From the NCBI GenBank assembly GCA_015345905.1, contig JADDTR010000005.1, forward strand, positions 372,001 to 436,000: a DNA stretch of 64,000 nt, read 5' to 3'. This DNA is from Aotearoamyces nothofagi. Its lineage: Eukaryota; Ascomycota; Leotiomycetes; Leotiales; Tympanidaceae. Below, in pieces: positions 45,966 through 55,494 of the stretch. Below the pieces are notes generated by a model that saw nothing but the letters and a program-made list of their open reading frames with translations, was not told where the DNA came from and ran no database searches. Within the stretch, counting starts at the first letter, position 1, and each line of letters begins with the position of its first letter. Both the position numbers and the translations under genes were made by a program.

Positions 45966-46139
45966 TACAGTCAGTACGTATAGCACATATAGTATGTATA
46001 GTATATATAGCACATATAGTGTATAGCACATATAGGGCATATAGTATAGACAGTATATATAGTACATGGGCATATAGTATATATAGTATGTATAGTATGT
46101 ATGTATAGTATGTATAGTACGTCTAGTACTGTATATACG
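45966..46139. repeat. TATAGTA/TATAGCACA simple repeat
   Basis: About 170 bp of TATAGTATGTATAGTA-type units with CATATAG variants; AT-rich island inside GC-rich sequence. Confidence 0.8.
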
Positions 46140-46327
46140 GCGCACGCTGCACGCACGCACGGCACGCACAGCACAATGTTATGCCGTCAGGCCACGCGAG
46201 GCCTGGGATGTCAGCCGAGCCTAGGGCTGGCTGGCTGCCTGGCCGGCCTGCGAGCCCTCTTTTTTTCCCTTTTCTTCCCTTTTCTGCGCCTCTGGCGCCC
46301 CGTTGACCGCTGGGTCAGCCGCAGGCC

Positions 46328-46353
46328 TGTGTGTGCGTGTGCGTGTGCGTGTG
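46328..46353. repeat. GTGTGC microsatellite
   Basis: Four copies of the 6-bp unit GTGTGC/GTGCGT. Confidence 0.85.
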
Positions 46354-47394
46354 CCCGGCGCTGCTGTTCCGCGGGCTGTCTGGCCTGACCTCTCTCCTCG
46401 TGCCCGCCGTGGCCGCTTGCCGTGTTCGAGGACAGTGTGTGCACTGTACTGTATATACAGCGTATGCCTTGGTACTGTATACCTCTCTATGCCTTGGGTC
46501 CAGCGCGTCGCACCCGTACATCGTACATCGTACAGGACGTACTCCTATGCCTCCAGCCAGTACAGAATACTTGCAGCCAGCATGTATACGTATTGCTATA
46601 CAGTGCTATCCAGTACTATACAGTACTATCCTACACTATGCTCCCGCTTCGCCGAGCCAGCGTTACTTTGTCCAAGTTACGAGCCAGCGGTAGCCGGCTC
46701 AACCGTAACTTCGTAGGATCCAGCCCGTCTTCGCAGTCAGTCGTGCCTGTTCCCATAATACGATCGTCGAAAAGGCGGCGGCAGGAGGAGGAGCCAGTCT
46801 GCCCTCCGGCGGGCTCGTCCCATCCATCCATGCGCCTGCCCGTGCCCGACTGGTCGTCCGCCGCTGCGCCATTGCCAGACCTGCTGTACCAAGGCCGCCA
46901 GCAGACCTCGAATACCGTACAGTACTTGCACTGGTACTGGCTGCACTCGGTCCCCAACTCGCAAGCCTCAAAGCCGCTCGCTCGAGAAAGGCATCAAGTG
47001 GTTGTGCCCGTCCGGATGCCTCCGTCATTGTTCAGCCTCGGCACTGGCTCTGGCATTCTCGCTCGCTGTGGTCTCGGCAACTTGGCACCCGGCCGAGGCA
47101 TAAACGATCAGATAATACAATACAGCGTTATGCTGTGATATGCAAGTGGGACGTCGGCGGACGAGAAGGACGAGAAAGACGTTTCGGTGCTGCCGATGTC
47201 AGGATGATCAGAAATTCTTCATCATCGCAATCACAATCACAATCACCGTCAATGCGATCTGTCACTCGGCACCCATGGCATAAGAGGGCAGGCATGGCAC
47301 GGCATAGTGCAGAAGGCGAAATGCTGTGTGGTGCGCACAGTGTTTCTTTCTGCTCTTGCGAGGACCGCATTTTGCAAGCATGGCCCGATGCTGC

Positions 47395-47428
47395 TGGCAG
47401 GCAGACAGGCAGGCAGACAGGCAGGCAA
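47395..47428. repeat. GGCAGGCAGACA repeat
   Basis: Three copies of GGCAGGCAGACA (a CAGG/CAGA tetranucleotide mix). Confidence 0.8.
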
Positions 47429-47562
47429 TCGTCGCGACGCTGCTCCGCCCGCAGCCCCTGCACTCTGCACTGCACACCTGAAACTCGTACTGCAATCTCA
47501 ATCTCAGGCCGCCGGTTTCTTTGCCCGGCGCCTGAGGCGAGTGAGGTAGTCCTCTGTACTCC

Positions 47563-47742
47563 AGCACTACTGTCGCTACTGTCGCTACTTTCTGTCGCTA
47601 CCTAATGTCCCTACTGTCCATACTGTCGCTACTGTCTGTCCCTACCTAATGTCCCTACCGTCCCTCTACCTACAGTCGCTACTGTCCCTACTGTCCCTAC
47701 CGTCCCTACCGTCCCTACCGTCCCTACCGTCCCTCCCTAATG
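47563..47742. repeat. GTC(C/G)CTAC tandem array
   Basis: About 180 bp of 9-bp units varying between CTGTCGCTA, CTGTCCCTA and CCGTCCCTA, with embedded CTAATGTCC pieces. The longest array in the desert. Confidence 0.8.
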
Positions 47743-48777
47743 CCCCTGTCGTCCCTACGCTGCAGCCTGGAGTCAGTCACGTCTCACGTCTCACGTCACA
47801 CGTCACACGCCACGCGCACACACACACGCACACGCCCCACCCGTCCTTCTAGAAGGCTTCTAGTGCCCCTGTGCCATGTGCCATCGGCCAACCGGCCAAC
47901 CGGCCAACCGGCCTCCACGGCCTTATCTGTTAGCAGCCTGCGGTACAGCAACTACGTAGCTAGCTGTACGGAGTACCTTGTGTTGCGGGAAATCGGAGAC
48001 GCCAGGCTACCTGCTGGATTGTATAAGCAAGGTGCTCACTACTGTACTGTCTGTACTGTCCAGCCCAGCCATTTCAGGATAGCAGACTATAGTAAGTATA
48101 TAGTAAGTAAGGTAAGTAAAGTAAGTATCGTCCAGGACTTTTCGCCGACTGCAGCACTGCCCTACCACAGCAGCCTGGCCATGGCGACTTCCCACCCCCC
48201 CCCCTTTTAGCCAAGGTCGGGCTGGACGTGCTACTGTAACTACTACTGTAATTACTACTATACTTACTACTGTACTGTATACGGTCAAGGCAGCTGCGCC
48301 ATAGCATAGCATGAAAGCCCGTGGATTCCTTCGGTAGAAGCGCCGACCCCTCCCTCCGCCCCGATTCTCCGTCTTCTCCTTCTGCTTCTTCTTCTTCCAG
48401 CTTCCACCTTCCAGCGTCTGTGATGTCATCCAGCAACAACCCCGGCGGCGTCGCTCCCTTTCTCCTCCGTCCGCCTCTCCCCTGCACTCGGTCGTATCGG
48501 CGCATCGCGGCCAGGGCGCTAGCATGCTTGCCAGTGGCCCATCCTCCCGAGGGGAACGAGGAAAACGTGGCAGCATGGCCGCCCGCATTAGTGTCCGGGT
48601 GGCTGCTGCTACGCTACAGCACGGAGACGGAGGGCGAGAGACGGCTCGGGCGGTGGGAGAATTGGTTGGCGCCACCTCGACGGGAAGGCCACGTGGGAAA
48701 TTTCACTCCGGGTCGGCTACGACGCGTGCGGGACGGAGGGGGACCTGCCACGGACCTGCCAAGGACATCCGGTGCAG

Positions 48778-48832
48778 CACTGTACTGTACTGTACTGTAC
48801 TACAGCAGTACAGTACAGCAGTACAGTGCAGT
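48778..48832. repeat. GTACTGTAC array forming a long hairpin
   Basis: TGTACTG repeated four times, then CTACAGCA, then AGTACAGTACAGCAGTACAGTG, the reverse complement. The two arms can pair over roughly 20 bp. Confidence 0.8.
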
Positions 48833-49099
48833 CGGTACCTACCAAGCTGGCTGGCTTGCTTGCTTGCTTGCCTTGCGTACAGGCGGGTGGACGACCTTGC
48901 GTACTCAGTACAGTCAGTCAGTACACAGAGAGATCAGATGAAGCGGCTTGGCTTGCTGTGTAGCATCGGGAGCTTCGGATGCCGCTTCCCGATGTCTTCT
49001 CTCGCCCACGAGGTCAGAGTCTCACGACAGAAACGGCACAAACGACGGCAAGTATGGCAAGTATGGCAAGTATGCCTGCCGCATCACGGCCGTATCGCC

Positions 49100-49137
49100 T
49101 ATCACCTCGTCACCTCGTCACCTCGTCACCTGCTCAC
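49100..49137. repeat. CACCTCGT tandem repeat
   Basis: Four copies of the 8-bp unit, last one diverged. Confidence 0.8.
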
Positions 49138-49579
49138 CGCAAGACGGCCCCTTTCTTCATATCACATCACATAGCATCGCATCACATCATATCACATCAC
49201 AGCCAAGGCTTGTCTGGCCGGCGGGAACAAGGCCTACAGCGCTGGTTAGCGTTCTCATAATCAAAGGCGAGGCGAGGCACAGGACTCTCGAATGACTATT
49301 GTTTGTTTGTGCATTCTGGTGCGTCTCTTCCTTCACCCGGCCTCTGCCTCGTTCTTTTTCTTCCGTCCCACGCTCACATGGGACGCGTCTCTCGGTTCTG
49401 AACAAGACAGTTCTCTAGTCCGCTCTAAAGGGACCTGTCGGCCTCGGATAAGCTGCACATATCGGCCTCTTCCCAGTTCCTCCCAAGGCATCAAGATATG
49501 GATACGCTAGAAACGCCAGACTCCAAATTATGCCGTACTGCTTATTACTTTGTTCCTGCCCCATTGTACCCTCCTGTAC

Positions 49580-50906
49580 TTAAACAGATGGCCCGTTGTC
49601 CTTTGTCCAGCCCTTGTGTCTCATATTGTCTTCGACCCCCTTCCAGATTGCTTCCACGATCTCTCTGTCTCTCCATCTCGCAGATGCCCCGCCTACAGGA
49701 CTCCACTTTTCTAGGGCGGTGCTCAGGACCCCTCTACCCCACCCTTTTACCGTGTCTGGTGGCTGCTCACCCCTCCATCCCACATAGACACCCATGGTAT
49801 GTCGGAAAAGATCTGTAGGATGCTGCCATTTGTAACTCTTGAATTGCCATGGTTGGCCTGTTGTAAAAACTGCTACCACGCGAGACCAATATTCGGGCTT
49901 GAATTGCTCTGGAGTGTCCACTATAATAAAACGAATGGCGCGGTTTGGATCTATGGATGGTAGAGTGCGCGAAATGTGCAGTATTGAGGCAGAGGAGCTG
50001 GATGTTGAGCCCGATGAGTCTGGAGGAACGTAAATCCCAGTCTCAAGGAAGGATTTAATGTTGGACATCCGGAGCAACGAAGAGGCTGATGGAGAAAGAA
50101 GAATGATAGGATCGGGTCGGCGTACAGAGGCTTTCGGATTCATGGCCAGCGAAGGGTTATTGGCAACATTTCCTGCAGCCGGGTGTTGCGCTTTGCGTGC
50201 TATGAAGGTCGCCGCACTTTTCCGAACGTGTGAGAAGTCCTTATGATATAGTCAGTACGAGTAAATACAGGAAGAGTCTTTGGGAGAAACTGACTGTAGG
50301 TTTAATACCCCGAAGTATGCTGTTTCTATCTCCCATCCGTCGTTCACCATTATATATCTCAGCCAGACGGGGATCAATGGTTTTTCCTCCACGTCCCACA
50401 GCTCCACTCGTCACAGGGGCAATGCCGCCAGCTGCCCCAGATGCCACTTGCGCTGAAGCTGCCGCATTGGACGTATCTGAGGCAAGGGGTTTGATATATT
50501 CGCTCTCTTCAGATGCGCCCTCGAGCCAGGTGATTAGGTCCAAACGCTCCACGAAGGCTAAATTTTGTACTTTCCCTCCAGCACCCCCAGCGCTCAGTTC
50601 ATTATTCAAGGCGAGGGCCGAGGCATTGTATTCGGGGATTGCAACCTCTCTCTTAAGCCATGCAAAATAAATGCTCCGTAGGTCCACAGGCTGATCTGAA
50701 GAGATGAAACGAGTCGGTGTTGTCAGTGGTATTGAGGTCTGAACAGGCAAGGAGAATTGGAGATATTCTGCAGTAGCCAGACTGAGGTCGACGGAGGACG
50801 AAGAGGATGCATCTTCTGTAGTCGTGGGTATGATGGGGCTGTCAGACGCGATCGATTGTCGCAAGAGGACGAGCGCGTCTTGTTGCGCTACATCTATAGC
50901 TGCCAT
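49580..50906 (-). CDS. CDC73: CDC73/parafibromin, Paf1 complex subunit
   Basis: Subunit of the Paf1 complex, which travels with RNA polymerase II and promotes histone H2B ubiquitination and H3K4/K36 methylation. Exons 50906-50295 and 50239-49580 give 423 residues. The start is chosen at 50906 because MAAIDVAQQDALVLLRQSIASD matches the family N-terminus; open frame extends upstream but in unlike sequence. Intron 1 has an unusual GTCAGT donor and an AAG acceptor, and restores GIKPT-DFSHVRKSA, a conserved run. The C-terminal Ras-like domain carries PIILLSPSASSLLRMSNIKSFLE, FIIVDTPEQFKPEYWSRVVAVFTTGQPWQFKSYKW and the tail ending IWKGVEDN. Its stop lies beside the 8.4-kb repeat desert. Confidence 0.95.
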
Positions 50907-51482
50907 ATTAGCTGGTGGAGGAGCAGGTGCAGATGCTTTGCAAAGGCCAGCTGGATTATGGTGCGAATACTTGTTCTGGTGGGAGGAATTGTGCTGATGG
51001 AGCTTGATATCATACGGCGGCCGATCGAATTCGTCGAGCCTACTAGCGCCAATACTTCGCACGTACAACGCAAACCCACGTGATCGCATCCCGATACCTC
51101 ACACCGTGTATAAGCAAAGTTGTTTGAAAGATAAACATATATTTCTGTATTTGGTTAAATTATTAACCTATGCATGGGCCAACGACAACCCAGCCGGATA
51201 ACAAGAGAGTAATCATCATTTATGATTTCACGCTTGGATCAATTAGATGTTTATTTTTTCGTCGCTTTTCACCATTTCTTCTGTTCAAATCTATATCCTC
51301 ACCTCAAGCTGCCAGAAATGGATCAATTCGTTATCTTTTTGATTCAGGGAGTTCATTTAAACTCAATTTTACAATTTAATATACGATGCTATGCCCAACC
51401 TCATACGAACGAACGTCATGTCATCTTAGGCCGGATCTTGTGAAGCATTATCAAGCCTAGTCTCTAAACTCGATGAACTGAC
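50907..51482. other. intergenic, CDC73 promoter
   Basis: CDC73 promoter at the left; AT-rich towards the right, which is the 3' flank of the next minus-strand gene. No gene. Confidence 0.5.
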
Positions 51483-53247
51483 CTATATGTCTTTTCTACG
51501 GCCATGATAAACGCACACTCCTGTTCCACCAGATTTGTGCTTCAAATTCATTGGGCATAATGGACTACTTGGTAGGTGCTCAGGTGCATCAAAGACAAAA
51601 CTCGTTGGATGTATCTCCTTTCTTCCGGCAGATATCGGGCTATCAGTATCCCACCACTGGCGCTTGCCTATTGAAGATGAGCTAGGTTGTGAAATGGGGA
51701 CTGGTTTGCTTCGACTTGTATCGGATGATGTCTCATCTATTGGAGGATTAAGATCGAAAAAGAATCCGCGAGCGTGACCAGTCGAAGTCGCTCCCGAAGA
51801 TGGCGGTGTGTTGATGCGGCGAGCCCCCTATGTCTAATTAGTTTTCTTAAACGATTCATAGTTAAAGTTAAATATATTAAACCATGCCAATGCATAGTCA
51901 TTGTAGCTTATATCCCAGGATCAAAAGCAGCTCAACATGAGAAATGAACTTACAGACGGTAAAAGTGTTTGTTCATCCGGACCTGATATTTCGACTAGTG
52001 TATTGTCAACTCTACGTACTAAGATCGCCCAATCTTGCCTCCTAAGCACTGGCCTCTTTATTTGTGAGGTATTATCTGACCTTTCATGAGACCTTGTCCA
52101 TATGGGTTGTTGTACTCCATTTCTGGGTCCGGAGTTGCAAGAGGAGTCTTCCCCATGACAAGCTTTCGAATCGAGCTACTGACGCTCCAAACGGTATCTT
52201 GAGAGGTTTTTCGATGCCAAGGAGCAATGCCAATTCGCCTGCGAGAACTCTTCGAAACTGGGGATAGACTTCCAGCTGAAGCATTAGGTCTTTGCTCGTG
52301 GAGACTGCTTATTTGTTTCTCCCCTGCAAGATATGTTGCTGTTCCTTCAAGGATCATTGTTGTACGTGTATGAAGTTCCTCTGAGGTTAGTAGCGGATTC
52401 TGATCTTGGTCCTTTACCTTTTGTTAGGCATCATCTGAATGCTTGATTTAGACGTCATACGTACCTTTTTTGATATTGGCAACAATACAGATCCAATGCC
52501 TCTCTTAGTTTTACAGTAAAGTCCTTCCGGCTTGCCAATAGGAGATGTAAAGTGTGGATACGTAGGGGATACGTATTGTAGTCCTCGGACTATTCTATTG
52601 GTGTGCGAAGGGCCCAGTGTCTTCGTACTAGATGCTTCAGATTGATTAGGAGAGTTACTGAAACCTTTCTTTTGCCGAGAAGGATCCGGATACTCCTTAG
52701 AGAGCGGGGTCTCTATAGCAGAATGATTGCTATTGCTTCTAGGACTTGAATTTCCACGCTCACGAGACCACCACCTAGAGGACCCTTCTTGTCTTAAAGT
52801 AGTTACAGTTTCCCGCTCGGCCCAGTATCCTTCGGGGAACCAAACCCACTCGTTGCCTTCACGAGCGGGCCTGGGAGGATCAACTGCACCTTGAACCAGA
52901 GTATTATTACTGGAGGTTCCTGTTTGCGAGTCTTCCTCCAGGTTAGGTGTTGCTATTATCCCGTCATCAAATAGCATGCGGAGGCGGTTCGGTAGCGATA
53001 ATGAAGATATAATAGATGCTTTATCATGGATAGTAGTCGAAAAGGACTTTCGTGCACTTTGTGACCGTGGACGTCTATGTAGTGGTGAAACTGCCGGCGA
53101 TGAATGGTCTGAATTTCTTGTACCAGGTGATTGGGCCGATTTTGCACTAGAAAATAAGGCTCCGCTGTCTCCATTAGAGCTTTCAAGATTGTTGAATTGG
53201 CCTGGAGCTTCTGCAGTCTGATATTGTAGAAGAGGGTTTGGTGTCAT
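51483..53247 (-). CDS. conserved fungal hypothetical protein
   Basis: Four exons join in frame: 53247-52465, 52417-52093, 52048-51954 and 51827-51483, 515 residues. The ATG at 53247 (MTPNPLLQYQ) is preferred; an in-frame ATG at 53310 would add 21 residues. The protein is Ser/Pro/Arg-rich with short folded islands: EGNEWVWFPEGYWAERE, RRIGIAPWHRK, the strand-rich LRRQDWAILVRRVDNTLVEI, and a conserved C-terminus with KRQWWDTD, FDAPEHLPSSPLCPMN and HKSGGTGVCVYHGRRK. The C-terminal CPxN...CVYHGR pattern recurs, as I recall, in uncharacterised Pezizomycotina proteins. No function is known to me. Intron 2 placement (donor GTCTCA at 52092) is the least certain. Confidence 0.75.
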
Positions 53248-53993
53248 GCTGCCTGCGGCGCTGCGATCGCCAATTTGAAACCCAGAGAAACGGATGAAAT
53301 AACCAAACAAAAGATATAGACTTCATAAGGGACAGATTTAGAGGTAATTAATGGCTTTGGAATAGTGATGGGTACAGGTAAGGAGTCTTGCTGTAGGTTA
53401 TTTTGTCGTGAAATCAGAAGTGAAACCTGATGAGAAAGAACGTAGAACGAACATACCTTCCCGAAGAAGATATAGCAATAATGAAAACGTATAACAGATA
53501 GCGGCGGGGCTAAGGAAGTAGCTTACGTATTATAAAAGTTATCTTTATATTCGACGAAACGCAAAAAATGCCATTAAACTACAAGTGACAGTTGATGTTT
53601 TGAAATCTACTATCAAGATTTATTATTGACATTAATATAGGACGAAGTCTAAGGGTGCCATGAAGGGACATATCTAGTATATCTGATGTTGTCATATTAT
53701 TACTTTACAGCCAGCATCTGAATATGTAATGCATGCTGTTGTTAAAATGCTTTGTCTAGTTCTGTAGTTTCATCTCATGACCGAGAAAAAAAATTGAGCG
53801 GTCCAGGCACTTCCCTCGGGAAGGATTAGATAAAGTATGTTGTAATTCAAAAGACTAGCAATGGAATTTAACAGCGGCATAATTGAGAAGCCCAGATGAG
53901 ATGGTATCTATATTAGTTCCTAAAACTATTAACAGGTATTCAACAAATGTACAGTCTATGTGCCCTGGTGGCACAAAGAACCTCCCAACCAAT
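53248..53993. other. intergenic, AT-rich
   Basis: 5' region of the preceding gene and 3' flank of the CUE1-like gene; AT-rich, no gene or repeat seen. Confidence 0.5.
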
Positions 53994-54657
53994 TCAAACC
54001 GTACTCGTGGTCTCTGTAGCTTTTTCCGCCGCCAGCCTCGCCTCCATCTTCTTTCTCGCGGCAAGGATCATTTCTTCCCTCCTTTTTTGTAATAGTGCCT
54101 GTCTCTCGCCCTTATTCTGACTCCACGCCTGCTTCCCTGCCGTTGCTGCCAGTTTATCGGTCCCTTCTATGTCTGGGCTCCCAACTGTGATCTTGGAGGA
54201 CAGATTGTACCGCGTAATTAAATCTGGCTGCTGTGACTTTGCTGCTATTGGGGTTGAGCTTCCCACAAATGTGACCGGTATGGCCGCTGGTACTGGAGGT
54301 TGGAAGGTTTGTGGTGGCTTCCAGAAGATTAGCAATCCGGTATAAACAGCAGAGAAATCCAGTAACTGAGGTACTCACATCTTCTAGTCCTCTGCCGCTA
54401 AGTATTCTCTCTGTAGTGGCCGCAATATTGCCTCCATTCCGTTGCAAATCCCACATAATTGCCCGCCTCTGCACCTGCGGGAACATCTGCTGTATCCGCT
54501 CTACATCCGCTTCTCGTGCCCGTGTATTGTTTGCGCTGGACGTTCCCTGAATATTCCGCCCTGATGATCGGGAGAAGAAGAAATATCGTACAGCTAGCCC
54601 ACCGATGAGGAGAACGAGGATAAGCTGCGGGATGTTGATGGTCTGCTCTTCGGCCAT
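53994..54657 (-). CDS. CUE1: CUE1-like ER membrane protein
   Basis: In yeast Cue1 anchors and activates the ubiquitin-conjugating enzyme Ubc7 at the ER for ERAD. Exons 54657-54379 and 54317-53994 give 200 residues (yeast 203). An N-terminal membrane helix (about 10-27, PQLILVLLIGGLAVRYFFF) is followed by a CUE domain at about 50-92 with the MFP motif (QQMFPQVQRRAIMWDL) and the closing TTERILSGRGLED. After the intron comes a proline-rich linker (TFQPPVPAAIP) and a C-terminal basic helix (LLQKRREEMILAARKKME), the position of the Ubc7-binding region in yeast Cue1. Good match in layout and length. Confidence 0.88.
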
Positions 54658-55494
54658 CTCAGCGGGGCGGTCGTATTTAATCGGCAGAGGGGCTTTAGGA
54701 TCTAGTAAAAAATACTGCCCAAACCAACCACATGTAGTGAGGATAAAATGGAGCCTTCTGCGTGAGATATATTTGCGACGTTGGGTATGACGGATTCAGG
54801 GTTGGGACACTTTGTTATCGGTTGATACTGTCGCGTGGAAACTTGGAGAACGGAAAGCTCCGTGTGACATCAGCTTTTCCCCATAGGGTAACTACACATG
54901 CAAGACAGTTTTATTATATAAATATATTAATGGCTCTGAACTACTCTGGATAAGTTCAATAAGTTGAATGGGAAATTATATCGAGAGGTTTTGCAGCAAT
55001 CGAACATGTCATCTAAAAACATACTGGCAAATTGCAAGTACCAGCGGTTCAAACGCATCAGAGACATCTCTTCATCTATATTTCTCGATGCAGCACCGTC
55101 ATTACTACCTTATATAAGCTAGGCCTAGCAATAAGTCATGACTGAAGTCGTACATAAGTATAGCCCGCAAGGCTGCAGTGCAGATACGCCGGAGAAGGTT
55201 CATGATCCAGCGAGACACTCCACCCGACATATATACGCCACTGTCCTGATGACAAACAGTTCAGAAAACGCCACGCCATTTTTTGCCACGCTTTGCAGAC
55301 CAAGGTACAGAAAGCTAGAGGAGCAATGATGCAGTCAAATATTTATCCACCTCGAAGACGACATGTGAACATATCGAAGCATTATATGCTGCATCAATGG
55401 GGGAAATCCCATTGGGACAATGCAGAAGCATGCCGTTAACGGTCTACCCAGTAAGCATTATCCGTTGTAAACACTTCTTACTCGTCATCAAGAA
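54658..55494. other. intergenic, CUE1 promoter and NOT2 3' flank
   Basis: Both neighbours are on the minus strand. No gene; AT-rich patches at 54905-55000. Nothing distinctive. Confidence 0.5.

Larger units (their letters stand above)
41164..49579. other. 8.4-kb gene-free, GC-rich repeat region upstream of flbA
   Basis: No credible protein: the many open frames here overlap on both strands, are Arg/Ala/Pro/Cys-rich by composition, lack motifs and are built from the simple repeats themselves. GC content is visibly higher than in flanking genes. The region is filled with short tandem arrays (listed separately), simple-sequence tracts and a recurrent GTAC-rich motif. It contains the flbA promoter and probably its 5' UTR on the left, and the 3' flank of CDC73 on the right. 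It could also encode one or more long noncoding RNAs; nothing in the sequence proves that. Confidence 0.7.

Noticed and set aside
45504-46169. 221-codon frame rich in Tyr/Ile (YTYYIYYMPMYYIY)
   Set aside because: Simple translation of the TATAGTA repeat; not a transmembrane protein.
46422-47138. 238-codon plus-strand frame in the repeat desert
   Set aside because: Composition-driven, no domain, contradicted by equally long frames in other phases over the same bases.
41164-49579. CRISPR array or transposon cluster as explanation of the repeats
   Set aside because: Units are short, abutting and each array different; no spacers, no terminal repeats, no transposase or polymerase motif.
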